This document shows positions 19,017 through 27,993 of a stretch of DNA of 64,000 nt, in pieces (position 1 is the stretch's first letter; the number at the start of each line of letters is the position of its first letter). The notes beneath the pieces were generated by a model. The model saw nothing but the letters and a program-made list of their open reading frames with translations, did no database searches and was not told the DNA's origin. Where the stretch lies: NCBI GenBank assembly GCA_045642565.1, contig JAZUJE010000002.1:1-64000 (forward strand). The letters run 5' to 3'. The translations under genes were made by a program, and so were the position numbers. This DNA is from UBA1764 sp045642565 (GTDB taxonomy: Bacteria > Bacillota > Clostridia > Peptostreptococcales > Anaerovoracaceae).

Positions 19017-19138
19017 AAAGCTGGCTGATAGCAACACTCGAGAACACCGTTTCGGCCTGCTCAGGGTTCGCAGACTCACCCTTCGTGCGGCCTGCGGGAC
19101 GCCCTTAGTGTTCTCTCGCATTGCTATCAGCCAACTTT
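19017..19138. repeat. Structured repeat element, copy B
   Basis: It lies between feoB and mgtE. The outer arms are 19017-19034 and 19121-19138 (one G-U pair in the minus-strand RNA), with a second stem GAGAACAC/GTGTTCTC (19040-19047 and 19108-19115). The inner core repeats GGCCTGCTCAG and CTTCGTGCGGCCT of copy A, but its stem is GGGT...ACCC instead of GCCC...GGGC, so paired bases have changed together. The arms share no sequence with those of copy A. Confidence 0.7.
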
Positions 19139-19144
19139 ATATAT

Positions 19145-21481
19145 TTAAAATACTAAATGAACTAAGAATGCAACCACCCATGCAATAATACACTGGAAAA
19201 TCATCATAAGGATGGCCCAGCGTGACCCGAGTTCACGCTTTACTGCGGCAATAGCTGCGATACAAGGAGTATAAAGCAAACTAAATACTAATGCTGATGC
19301 CGCAGCTGCTGTATCTATAATGTTTACCAGGTTTCCTTCGAAAAGAACCTGAAGCATTGAAACGACCGATTCTTTTGCCATGAAACCGGATATAAAGGCA
19401 ACCGGGAACTGCCATGTTCCAAGGCCTAACGGTTTAAATATCGGCGCAATCACTCCGGCAATACTTGCCAGCATCGACTGACTGGAATCTTGCACGAAAT
19501 TCAGATGGAAGTTAAAGCTCTTTAAGAACCATACTACAACACTTGCAACCAAAATAATCGTAAAGGCCTTCTGAAGGAAATCTTTTGTCTTTTCCCAAAG
19601 AAGCTGAGCAACATTTCTTACTCCTGGCAGTCTATAATTTGGAAGTTCCATTACAAATGGAACGGCTTCACCATGATAGCTTGTCGCTTTCGCAAAAAGT
19701 ACAAGCAAAACACCTACAATGATTGAAAATAGGTATAAACAAATCATTACAATGGCACCTTTACCAGGGAAAAATGCCGCAGTAAAGAATGCATAAATTG
19801 GAAGCTTAGCCGTGCAACTCATAAACGGAATCATCATAATAGTCATCTTGCGGTCACGAGCTGATGGTAAAGTCCTGCTCGACATTATAGCCGGAACCGA
19901 GCATCCGAAGCCAAGAATCATCGGGACAACGCTTCTTCCAGAGAGCCCTATTTTTCTTAAAAGCTTATCTGCAACAAATGCAACCCTCGCCATGTATCCG
20001 CTATCTTCTAATAATGACAAGAAGAAGAACAGACTTATTATGATTGGCACAAACGACAATACACTACCTACACCTGTAAAGATTCCATCAATAATTAAAG
20101 AATGCAATGATTGATCTACATCCCAGGCTGTAAATGCGGTATCCACTATATTAGTTAAGCTTGCTATTCCCGAAGCTAAGATATTTTGTAAAAAGGCTCC
20201 GAGCACATCAAATGTAAGATAAAATACTAAAGCCATAATTACTATAAAGCTTGGAATTGCCGTCCATTTTCCGGTTAATATTTTATCCAGCTTTTCGGAT
20301 CTTAATTTTTCTTTACTTGTATGTGGTTTTTTTACTGTATTTGCACAAAGCTTAGCAATGAACGAAAATCTCATATCTGCTATTGCAGCTACTCTATCAA
20401 GACCTCTTTCATCTTCCATCTGAGAGATGATATGTTCTATCATTTCTTTTTCATTTTGGTCAAGTTTTAAAGCCTCTTCGGTTTCTTCATCACCTTCAAC
20501 GAGTTTTGTTGCTGCAAATCTGCTTGGAATTCCGGCAGCTTTAGCATGGTCATCAATCAAATGTATAATGCTGTGAATGCATCTATGTACAGCGCCACCG
20601 GCCTCATCTATTTGACAAAAATCGGTGCGGCCTTCATATTCTTGATATTCTGCAATGTGTATAGCATGTGATGCAAGTTCATCTACGCCTTCATTTTTGG
20701 CAGCAGAAATCGGAACTACCGGAATACCTAAAAGGCTTTCCATAGCATTAATATCAATAGAGCCGCCATTACCACGAAGCTCATCCATCATATTGATTGC
20801 AAGAACCATTGGACGATCAAGCTCCATTAATTGCAATGTGAGAATTAAATTTCTTTCTATATTTGTCGCATCAACAATATTAATGATTGCGCTTGGTTTT
20901 TCATCTATTATAAATTTTCTTGAAACAATTTCTTCTGCTGTATAAGGTGACAGAGAATAAATTCCAGGTAAATCTACAATCTCGGTATTTGGATATCCTT
21001 TTATAGATCCACTTTTTCTATCGACAGTAACTCCAGGGAAATTACCAACATGCTGAGTTGATCCTGTAAGCTGGTTAAACAGTGTAGTTTTACCGCAGTT
21101 TTGGTTTCCGGCTAAAGCAAAAGTCAGTTTTCCGGTGTTTACCGGTTTGGAGATCTTTTTGTTATGATATCTAACACCAGTTTCACCAAGCCCAGGATGC
21201 TCAAAGAAATCTTTTTCTGATAGTTTTGATACTGTAGTTTCTTGGTCACTGGCAACTAAATCTCGAATCTCTATATGTCCTGCATCTGCAACTCTTAATG
21301 TAATTACATAGCCATGAACTTCAAGCTCCATAGGGTCACCCATAGGAGCATATTTAATCAGCTTTATTTTAGACCCAGGAATAAGCCCCATATCTAAAAA
21401 ATGGCGTCTTAATTCACCCTCCCCGCCTACTACGGTTATTATTCCTGATTCTCCAATTTTTAAATCGTTAAGAAATTTCAT
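19145..21481 (-). CDS. feoB: Ferrous iron transporter, FeoA-FeoB fusion
   Basis: This is the Fe2+ uptake pump of anaerobes. Residues 1-75 are a complete FeoA SH3-like domain (LGxIxxGxxGxI-type start, DMGLIPGSKI). Residues from about 115 are the FeoB G-protein with G1 GNQNCGKTT and G3 DLPGIYSL. The remainder (about 400-778) is the membrane channel with two Gate domains. Fusing FeoA to FeoB is known in some Clostridia. The downstream-acting small partner is encoded immediately upstream (21486-21671). No Fur box was recognised. Confidence 0.96.
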   Translation of the reverse strand: MKFLNDLKIGESGIITVVGGEGELRRHFLDMGLIPGSKIKLIKYAPMGDPMELEVHGYVITLRVADAGHIEIRDLVASDQETTVSKLSEKDFFEHPGLGETGVRYHNKKISKPVNTGKLTFALAGNQNCGKTTLFNQLTGSTQHVGNFPGVTVDRKSGSIKGYPNTEIVDLPGIYSLSPYTAEEIVSRKFIIDEKPSAIINIVDATNIERNLILTLQLMELDRPMVLAINMMDELRGNGGSIDINAMESLLGIPVVPISAAKNEGVDELASHAIHIAEYQEYEGRTDFCQIDEAGGAVHRCIHSIIHLIDDHAKAAGIPSRFAATKLVEGDEETEEALKLDQNEKEMIEHIISQMEDERGLDRVAAIADMRFSFIAKLCANTVKKPHTSKEKLRSEKLDKILTGKWTAIPSFIVIMALVFYLTFDVLGAFLQNILASGIASLTNIVDTAFTAWDVDQSLHSLIIDGIFTGVGSVLSFVPIIISLFFFLSLLEDSGYMARVAFVADKLLRKIGLSGRSVVPMILGFGCSVPAIMSSRTLPSARDRKMTIMMIPFMSCTAKLPIYAFFTAAFFPGKGAIVMICLYLFSIIVGVLLVLFAKATSYHGEAVPFVMELPNYRLPGVRNVAQLLWEKTKDFLQKAFTIILVASVVVWFLKSFNFHLNFVQDSSQSMLASIAGVIAPIFKPLGLGTWQFPVAFISGFMAKESVVSMLQVLFEGNLVNIIDTAAAASALVFSLLYTPCIAAIAAVKRELGSRWAILMMIFQCIIAWVVAFLVHLVF

Positions 21482-21485
21482 TTAT

Positions 21486-21671
21486 CTAAGCGTCTTTCTT
21501 TTTGTCATCTTTTTTCTTTGTTTTAGGCTCTTCAAATTTTTCGCAATGTTCAGACATAGCACAAGTGCTACAATTGCCTCCGCAAGGGCTATTGCCTTTG
21601 TTCATAAAACTTATTGCTAAAATAAGTACTATTATTAATACTACGCCTATTAATATGTTAGCTAAATTCAT
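21486..21671 (-). CDS. FeoB-associated Cys-rich membrane protein
   Basis: This 61-residue protein has one N-terminal membrane helix (ANILIGVVLIIVLILAISF), then a cysteine cluster (CGGNCSTCAMSEHC) and a lysine-rich tail. Size, topology and position 4 nt before feoB match the FeoB-associated Cys-rich membrane protein family, thought to assist Fe2+ transport like FeoC. It is the first gene of the feo operon, with ribosome site GAGGTT. Confidence 0.9.
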   Translation of the reverse strand: MNLANILIGVVLIIVLILAISFMNKGNSPCGGNCSTCAMSEHCEKFEEPKTKKKDDKKKDA

Positions 21672-21744
21672 ATTAAACCTCGTTTATATATTTAAGTTAA
21701 AAAGCTACTTTTATAAGGAAAGCATTAGCGGTCCTTGACACGCC

Positions 21745-21753
21745 ATTATAACA
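21745..21753 (-). promoter_or_regulatory. Extended -10 promoter of the feo operon
   Basis: The minus strand reads TGTTATAAT, about 70 nt before the first feo gene and just after the terminator of the Mrp gene. Confidence 0.5.
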
Positions 21754-21760
21754 TAAAAAT

Positions 21761-21803
21761 AACCTTGAAACCCAACAATAAATTAACGTTAGATTTCAAG
21801 GTT
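21761..21803 (-). terminator. Terminator of the Mrp/NBP35 gene
   Basis: AACCTTGAAA and TTTCAAGGTT pair over 10 bp around a 23-nt loop, followed on the minus strand by ATTTTTATG. Confidence 0.6.
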
Positions 21804-21807
21804 GATT

Positions 21808-22626
21808 TTATTTTGTAATTTTGTCTACGATATCATTCAACCAATCGCCTTCAATGTCTTCAACTTTCCCTTGATCGCAAAGGCTTGCAATCTTTGGATC
21901 GATTGGAATCCTTGCATAAGCATCAATTCCGCTTTGCTTTGCAATTTCTTCAATATGGCTATCACCAAATATCGAATATTCTTTGCCACAATCAGGACAT
22001 TTGAAATAGCTCATATTCTCTACTATACCAAGCACTGGAATATTCATCATTTCTGCCATTTTTACGGCTTTTGCTACTATCATAGTAACGAGTTCTTGTG
22101 GCGATGTTACGACTATAATTCCATCGACAGGAAGACTTTGGAAGACTGTAAGAGGAACATCTCCTGTTCCCGGAGGCATATCAACAAACATATAATCAAC
22201 ATCATCCCAACATACATCTGTCCAAAACTGTTCTACAGCTCCGGCAATAACAGGACCTCTCCATACTACAGGATCTGTTGCTTCTGGAAGCATGAGGTTC
22301 ATTGACATCATCTTTGTTCCCCTGCTTGATACTGCAGGAATAATTCCTTCCTCGGTAGCCATTACCTGTTCGTGAACACCAAAAAGTTTAGGAATAGAAG
22401 GACCGGTAATATCGGCATCTATAATTGCTGTTGTGTTGCCTTCTCTTTGCACCTGAGCTGTAAGAAGTGAAGTAACAAGTGATTTACCGACTCCGCCTTT
22501 GCCTGATACAATACCTATCACTTTATGAACATTTGAATATTTATTTGCTTCTTTAAGAAAACTTTTAGGATCTCGTTCAGCACAGTTTTCACCGCAGCTC
22601 GAGCAATCATGAGTACATTCTGACAT
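21808..22626 (-). CDS. Mrp/NBP35-family ATP-binding protein
   Basis: This P-loop ATPase is thought to carry or assemble Fe-S clusters. The 272-residue protein opens with a cysteine-rich segment (CTHDCSSCGENC), then the deviant Walker A GKGGVGKS (about 42-49), and a C-terminal CPDC that could ligate a bridging Fe-S cluster in the dimer. The N-terminal four-cysteine motif is the NBP35-like form. It lies 27 nt after tRNA-Leu with no terminator between, so it may be co-transcribed with the tRNA. It has its own AGGAG site. Confidence 0.92.
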   Translation of the reverse strand: MSECTHDCSSCGENCAERDPKSFLKEANKYSNVHKVIGIVSGKGGVGKSLVTSLLTAQVQREGNTTAIIDADITGPSIPKLFGVHEQVMATEEGIIPAVSSRGTKMMSMNLMLPEATDPVVWRGPVIAGAVEQFWTDVCWDDVDYMFVDMPPGTGDVPLTVFQSLPVDGIIVVTSPQELVTMIVAKAVKMAEMMNIPVLGIVENMSYFKCPDCGKEYSIFGDSHIEEIAKQSGIDAYARIPIDPKIASLCDQGKVEDIEGDWLNDIVDKITK

Positions 22627-22653
22627 TGTATTTCTCCTATCAATTTTATTTTA

Positions 22654-22738
22654 TGGTGCGGCCAAGAGGACTTGAACCTCCACGGTGTTATCCACAGGAA
22701 CCTAAATCCTGCGCGTCTGCCAGTTCCGCCATAGCCGC
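22654..22738 (-). tRNA. tRNA-Leu (anticodon TAG)
   Basis: A full cloverleaf reads on the minus strand: acceptor GCGGCTA/TGGCCGC, anticodon stem CAGGA/TCCTG with loop TTTAGGT, a long variable arm typical of class II tRNAs, T arm GGTTCAAGTCC and encoded CCA. An extended -10 (TGTTATACT) lies about 20 nt upstream. Confidence 0.95.
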
Positions 22739-22783
22739 ATAAGGCACCCCTTAAGTATAACACATTTGTCGCATAAAACCTTA

Positions 22784-23401
22784 TATAAATGCAAAAAGAG
22801 CCCCTTTTGGGGCTCTCTATTGCTTTATGCGTAATCAATACTGAACGCTGTAGGCATTGTTATATCTGTACAAGAATGTTACAACCTGTCCTCTTGTGCA
22901 TTCAGCATCCGGACTAAATGTTGTTGTGCTTGTTCCCTTAACGATTTCGTTATTTGCTGCCCAAAGAACCGGGTAGTAATAGAACTTGCCCAAAACAACA
23001 TCTGTGAATGGATTTGGAAGATCGCCTCCGGCAACCTTGGCATATCTATAAATGAATGTTACAGCCTCACCTCTTGTCACTATATCATCCGGAGCAAACA
23101 ATGTATCTGTCTTTCCGTTTATGATTCCAACGTTCCATCCCCAAACTACTGCATCATAGAAGTAATCTGATTTCTTGATATCTGTAAATGGAGTTTCGCC
23201 GCCTTCAAAGTCCGGACTACCGGCAAGTCTCCAGATGAATGTTACCATCTGTGCACGAGTTGTTGAACCAAGCGGATCAAAGTGAACAGAATCGACTCCG
23301 GTAGCAATATTATTTTCAGCTGCCCAAAGAACTGCATCATAGAAGTAATCATTTGCTTTTACATCTACAAAGAAGTTGAGCATTGTGTTGTCTTCCATGA
23401 A
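22784..23401. repeat. Long direct repeat, copy 1 (SLH end of surface protein 1)
   Basis: This segment matches 27994-28611 with no gaps and about 19 mismatches by eye. It covers the terminator, stop codon and all three SLH domains. Outside it the two genes diverge at once. Confidence 0.9.
22797..22816 (-). terminator. Terminator of surface protein gene 1
   Basis: AGAGCCCC, a 4-nt loop and GGGGCTCT, then TTTTTGC on the minus strand. An identical hairpin ends the second SLH gene. Confidence 0.85.
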
Positions 23402-26400
23402 AGTTGCAGAAACTGTTACATCACTCTTTGGCATTGTGAAACTGAACTTGTTATTGCCGAGGTTTTTAACTGCTACCTCGTTGCCCTTCTTATCAAGAAC
23501 TGTAATCGTTTCTACAGTGAATCCTTTTGCAGGCTTTGCTGTTATAGTTACAGTTGAACCAGAAGCAGCCTTTGTCTTATCAACAGTAATTGTTCCGTTT
23601 TTAGTAGACTTTGCTGTTACAGTGTAGTTGGTTGTTACACTTCCTCCGCCACCGCCAGAAGAACGCTTCACAACTGTCAATGTGCCGTTTACACCGGTGA
23701 CATCATAGTTGCGTCTACTGTTATTCTGATCGTCTACCACCAAAATAGTGTAAGTTCCTACTGAGTCTGTATCAGGTGTTGTTTCATATTTCAGTGTGAT
23801 ACCAGTTAATTCGTCGCTATTTACAAGTCCGCTGACCGTGTAGTCGCTGCTGTCAAGGGCTGGTATGGATTCTCCAATATATACGGTAATATTATTTGCA
23901 GTTACGGTTACTTGTTTTCTATCAACTTCGAAGTTCACTGTAGAGCTACCAACGTATGTTGTATTGCTTGCTGGAACGGAGATAGTTACTTTATAGGTTC
24001 CGGCATCGGTCGGTGCATTTTCGGAACTGTATAATGGGGTTTCTCCAGTGCTCTCATACATGAATACAAGTGTATCAGTTGAAACATCACCGCCAGTCAC
24101 GCTGAGGCCTGTGTAGCCCTTACCATTTGTGCCGTAGGTATAGTTATCTGCTGTGGCGTTGATAGTGACAACCGTCCTATACACAGGTGTTATAGTTACA
24201 ACAATATCATATGCATTGTGGTTAGCATCTGGATTCACAGGTACTGTTATGGTGAAATCTGTTGCTCCTGCAGGTATTTCTGTTGTAACTGTAAGATTTA
24301 ATTTCGATGAATCGATTATCTCTGCATTAACATTGCCCCTAAAATTTTCTTGAACTGTTGGCTGACCATAAGTAGTGCTTTCTGGAATGGAAGGAAGCTG
24401 TACTTCAACTGTGCTTCCGGATGTTACCATCAAAGCCCCGGAAGCTGTTTTTCCCACATTTTCGTAGTCAATTTTGCTAATCTGCACCTCGGCCGCAAAA
24501 GTTGCAGCCACACCAACATATCCTGTAGCATTCCAACGATACCAAACATAGTATGTACCACTTTCCTTGGCTACAGGAATATTTGATGACCAACCTGATT
24601 CCGGAGGCGTACTATTATCATTACCAAGCGTATATTCTAAATTGGTAGAATCTATTGGAGTACCATCGATTGATCCTGCAGAACACAGATTCTGATTTTC
24701 TCCGGTATAAATTAAACCTTCTGCCCCTGTAGGTGCATTTACAGTAGGATTTGTCTTTTTGTTAACCTTAAGCCCTGTAACCGAGCATGTTTTGCCTTCA
24801 TAAGACAATGTAACAGAAGTATTTCCATCGGTATCTATTATCGTAAATGTCTCAGGAGTAAATGTAACAGAATCAGTTACATTTTTTGTTTTAGTACTTA
24901 AATACGTTCCTGTAACTGTTAATCCGCTCTTGTCAAAAGAATCCCCGTATTCATATTCGGTTTTAGTAGGAGTTGTATCACCAATACTTATACTCTGAAG
25001 CGTATCTTCAACAACTATTAGCGAAACTGTGCCGCTGACCGAATTATAGTTATTAGAACTTGGTGTAAATGTATAATTATAGTCTCCTGGACCAACTTCT
25101 AAAGTAGAGCCTTCCTCTAATGTAAAAGTTCCCTCTACAGAACCGGTACAGCTAAGTTTGCCTGCTACTTCACTTAAAGAATCAGTATTATATATTGTAT
25201 CAGTTGCAGATACATCACCTATTGCCGGGTCAGCTTTTTCTACCGTCAATGTGGTAGGTGTGGATGCGATAAAAGCAGGGTTAGGGATCATCTCATTATA
25301 GGTCAGAGATTCCATATCTTCATCTTTAATTGTTTCTGGTTCGCTGTTTGTGATGCGGAATATATAGTCGCCTGCTGGAGTATCAGCAGTTGTTGTGACC
25401 TTACCGTCTGTAGTCATAGATAGGCCTGTTGCGGGGGACTCCGTTTCCCATGTCTCAACATCACCTTCGCCAATGTGCTGCCACTGTAGTGTCAATGTCG
25501 GAGTAGCTGAAAAATTCGGCGTTGTTACACTGAACAATTCATAAGCGGTCTTTGCTTCTCCATATACTGGATTCTCCACATTTAGTACCTTTGTCACCTT
25601 AATGGAAGGCCCCGCCGTCACAAACTCGGCGCTTACTGTAGCCTGTTCATTTGGCATCGTGAAGGTATATGTTGTATCGTTTTCTTGGTTTAGTGACACT
25701 GCTCCGCCGTTAACGGAAATGCTGTCCAGCATATAGCCATCGTTTGCATGAGCTGTCAGTGTTACGGTCTCTTCGCTTGCTGCTGCATGTTTGTTAGTAT
25801 ACACTAAGCCATTATCAGCTTTACTTACGGTTACGGCATATTTGTTACTTCCCGTGAATGACTTTAGTACTAGTGTGTTGTTATCAACGTCGACGTATAA
25901 GTCGGACTTGTCTGAAGTGAAGTATTTCACATCATCAGAGGAACCGCTAGTGCTAAATTTGCCAACATTTCCCGTTATACCGATGGACATACCATCGCAA
26001 GGTGCCAAATCTTCGGTGTCTACGGTGATAAATTTATTCGAGCCAAGCTGAACATTGCATTCTGTGCCGGGTTCAGAGCTGCCAGGTTGTATTACTTTGT
26101 TGCCCCGTATTACTGCTGAGCCACCCAATATAAAGTTTCCTGACCACTCATAATATACACCGCCGCCCTTATCACTTGTGGTATTATCGCAGATGGAGCC
26201 CCCTTTCATTGTAAAGGTTACACCTGCGGTGTATACTCCACCGCCAGTGTTGGCTTCCGCTCTGTTACGCTCTATAGTACCGCCATACATTTTAAATGTT
26301 CCGTCGTTGTACACACCGCCACCCATAGACGCGGATGCAATATTATCACAGATGGATCCTCCGCGCAGTTCAAAAGTCCCATGGTTGCGTACACCACCGC

Positions 26401-27088
26401 CGACCTGGGAGGGGTTTACATTTCTGCAAATAGTACCACCATACATTATAAAAGTCCCTTGTGACTGAATATTTACAGCACCATTAGCGGTGACTGCTCC
26501 CGTATACGTTCCACCGTATATATTAAGTTTTCCGCCAGCGTAGACACTTATAATATTGTAATCTGAATAGCCTTGAATGAAGCCCCCGGTGACTTTTTTG
26601 ACTATTTCACTTTCTTCATCTTCGTTGCTCCACGTACCGGCATGTTTCCATCTTCCGCTATCATCTACCGTAAACTTATATGACGTTTCGGCATCTTCTT
26701 CGTCATAGATATTCAGGATTGCATTTTTGTTAACCCTGATGTACCCCAAAACGCCTTCTTTTATGTAGTGACCGTTTAGACAAAGATTTATAGTTGTGGG
26801 ATTATCTTCGGAACCCGCAGGAATTTTCCCTTGATCTCTTGCAAGCGTTACATCTTTATTCAGGTAGTAGTTACCTGAAGTAGTTGGAAGGCTATTATTA
26901 GAATCCCATGCTACATACCCTTCATGGGTACACCCTCCAGATTCTGGTTCACCCAATGCTTCGATGAGAGATGGACTTTCCAGCATACTGCTGTTATCAA
27001 GGCTTGTTTCCCTCGTTGCAAATGCCATTGTTGGCAAAAGCGAAACAAGCATAAGCGCCACTATTAAAATACTAATTATTTTTTTCAT
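22835..27088 (-). CDS. SLH-domain surface protein 1 with beta-helix and Ig-like repeats
   Basis: This is a secreted wall-anchored protein of 1417 residues. A signal peptide (1-25, ending TMAFA) is followed by a right-handed beta-helix region (about 160-330) with repeated MYGGTI and GGSICDN turns. Next come several Ig-like or MBG-type modules (about 400-1130), a GGGGGS linker, a repeat-type module (about 1150-1230) and three C-terminal SLH domains (about 1235-1417) that bind secondary wall polymer. Adhesion or a passive surface coat is likely; no catalytic motif was seen. It is transcribed from a promoter with a C8 tract. Its SLH end is almost identical to that of the gene at 28045-30501. Confidence 0.9.
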   Translation of the reverse strand: MKKIISILIVALMLVSLLPTMAFATRETSLDNSSMLESPSLIEALGEPESGGCTHEGYVAWDSNNSLPTTSGNYYLNKDVTLARDQGKIPAGSEDNPTTINLCLNGHYIKEGVLGYIRVNKNAILNIYDEEDAETSYKFTVDDSGRWKHAGTWSNEDEESEIVKKVTGGFIQGYSDYNIISVYAGGKLNIYGGTYTGAVTANGAVNIQSQGTFIMYGGTICRNVNPSQVGGGVRNHGTFELRGGSICDNIASASMGGGVYNDGTFKMYGGTIERNRAEANTGGGVYTAGVTFTMKGGSICDNTTSDKGGGVYYEWSGNFILGGSAVIRGNKVIQPGSSEPGTECNVQLGSNKFITVDTEDLAPCDGMSIGITGNVGKFSTSGSSDDVKYFTSDKSDLYVDVDNNTLVLKSFTGSNKYAVTVSKADNGLVYTNKHAAASEETVTLTAHANDGYMLDSISVNGGAVSLNQENDTTYTFTMPNEQATVSAEFVTAGPSIKVTKVLNVENPVYGEAKTAYELFSVTTPNFSATPTLTLQWQHIGEGDVETWETESPATGLSMTTDGKVTTTADTPAGDYIFRITNSEPETIKDEDMESLTYNEMIPNPAFIASTPTTLTVEKADPAIGDVSATDTIYNTDSLSEVAGKLSCTGSVEGTFTLEEGSTLEVGPGDYNYTFTPSSNNYNSVSGTVSLIVVEDTLQSISIGDTTPTKTEYEYGDSFDKSGLTVTGTYLSTKTKNVTDSVTFTPETFTIIDTDGNTSVTLSYEGKTCSVTGLKVNKKTNPTVNAPTGAEGLIYTGENQNLCSAGSIDGTPIDSTNLEYTLGNDNSTPPESGWSSNIPVAKESGTYYVWYRWNATGYVGVAATFAAEVQISKIDYENVGKTASGALMVTSGSTVEVQLPSIPESTTYGQPTVQENFRGNVNAEIIDSSKLNLTVTTEIPAGATDFTITVPVNPDANHNAYDIVVTITPVYRTVVTINATADNYTYGTNGKGYTGLSVTGGDVSTDTLVFMYESTGETPLYSSENAPTDAGTYKVTISVPASNTTYVGSSTVNFEVDRKQVTVTANNITVYIGESIPALDSSDYTVSGLVNSDELTGITLKYETTPDTDSVGTYTILVVDDQNNSRRNYDVTGVNGTLTVVKRSSGGGGGSVTTNYTVTAKSTKNGTITVDKTKAASGSTVTITAKPAKGFTVETITVLDKKGNEVAVKNLGNNKFSFTMPKSDVTVSATFMEDNTMLNFFVDVKANDYFYDAVLWAAENNIATGVDSVHFDPLGSTTRAQMVTFIWRLAGSPDFEGGETPFTDIKKSDYFYDAVVWGWNVGIINGKTDTLFAPDDIVTRGEAVTFIYRYAKVAGGDLPNPFTDVVLGKFYYYPVLWAANNEIVKGTSTTTFSPDAECTRGQVVTFLYRYNNAYSVQY

Positions 27089-27143
27089 TTTGTATGCCTT
27101 TCTTGTTTGTATAGTTATATTTATTTACATTTATACAGCATAC

Positions 27144-27173
27144 ATTTTATTACTGCGTTGGGGGGGGTGTCAA
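27144..27173 (-). promoter_or_regulatory. Promoter with C8 tract, surface protein 1
   Basis: The minus strand reads TTGACA (27168-27173), an 18-nt spacer that starts with eight C (27160-27167), then TAAAAT (27144-27149). Gain or loss of one C would change -35/-10 spacing and so promoter strength. The same arrangement precedes the second surface gene. Confidence 0.75.
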
Positions 27174-27344
27174 GGATGTTAATAATTGGAAATCGCAAAG
27201 AAATGTACTAGTATCCGTATATTAAAAAAGGCAAGTACAAAACTCTTTCATGTTTTTTAAATGTTTAGATTACACTCTGCTATTTACATTTATTTACAAA
27301 TTCTCTATAGCATGATACAATCATATTGCCATATTTTACCAGCC

Positions 27345-27372
27345 TTTACATTGTGTATTTTTTGTGTATAAT
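27345..27372 (+). promoter_or_regulatory. Promoter of hicAB
   Basis: TTTACA (27345-27350), a 16-nt spacer and TATAAT (27367-27372), directly before the hicA ribosome site. Confidence 0.6.
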
Positions 27373-27386
27373 AATAGGAGAATAAA

Positions 27387-27560
27387 TTGAAACGTCGTGA
27401 ATTAATAAAATTACTTGAAAAGAATGGGTTTACCCTTAAGCGCCACGGAGCAGCACACGATGTATACATGCGTGACAAAAAGATTGAAACCGTAGCAAGG
27501 CACCCTGATATACCCGAAGAGACAGCTAAAGCTATTATAAGAAGAAATGGACTGAGGTGA
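27387..27560 (+). CDS. hicA: HicA toxin (mRNA interferase)
   Basis: A short frame from TTG, preceded by TAGGAG at 6 nt, encodes 57 residues: an N-terminal KRRELIKLLEKNGFTLKRHG, then HDVYMRD and a basic C terminus. The GFTLKRHGAAH segment with its histidine matches the HicA/YcfA double-stranded-RNA-binding fold and catalytic site. HicA cleaves mRNA when free and is held inactive by HicB, encoded 5 nt downstream. Toxin first, antitoxin second is the usual order. The pair is opposite in strand to both flanking surface protein genes. Confidence 0.88.
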   Translation: MKRRELIKLLEKNGFTLKRHGAAHDVYMRDKKIETVARHPDIPEETAKAIIRRNGLR

Positions 27561-27565
27561 TTAGA

Positions 27566-27973
27566 ATGAAACAAACATACCCTATTGTGTTAAGTAAATC
27601 TGATTCGTGTTTAGCTGTATATATACCTGATTTCGAAATTAATACTGAAGGTAAAGATTATGCCGAAGCCATTTCAATGGCAAGAGATGCGATTGGAATG
27701 GCTGCAATAGTTATGCAAGATGAATCAATGGAGCTTCCAAGCCCTACCCAAATTGATAAAGTAAAACAAAAAAAGAAAAGTGATATTATAACATTAGTTG
27801 ACATTGATTTCGAAGAATACCGCAGACAATCCGATATGAAAACAGTCAGACGCAATGTATCGTTACAATCATGGCTTGATTATGCAGCAAATAAAGCTGG
27901 CCTAAATGTCTCTGCAATATGCCAAAGAGCCTTGATGGAAGAACTTCAACAGTTTGGACCGAAGCATGTATAA
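27566..27973 (+). CDS. hicB: HicB antitoxin
   Basis: 135 residues. The N-terminal half is the partially degraded RNase H fold of HicB (PIVLSKSDSCLAVYIPDFEINTEG), which binds HicA. The C-terminal half (from about residue 88) is a ribbon-helix-helix/helical DNA-binding domain ending SAICQRALMEELQ. I start at ATG 27566 with site GAGGTG; the hicA stop is 6 nt before. Autoregulation of the hicAB promoter through this domain is expected from the family. Confidence 0.88.
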   Translation: MKQTYPIVLSKSDSCLAVYIPDFEINTEGKDYAEAISMARDAIGMAAIVMQDESMELPSPTQIDKVKQKKKSDIITLVDIDFEEYRRQSDMKTVRRNVSLQSWLDYAANKAGLNVSAICQRALMEELQQFGPKHV

Positions 27974-27993
27974 GCTAAAATTATAAATCTTTT

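Noticed and set aside
17565..21481. M-box or other metal riboswitch before mgtE or feoB
   Set aside because: The intergenic regions are taken by the structured repeat and a short leader; no known riboswitch core was recognised.
24153..26468. Several plus-strand open frames inside surface gene 1
   Set aside because: They are antisense to the repetitive Thr/Val-rich coding sequence and lack ribosome sites.
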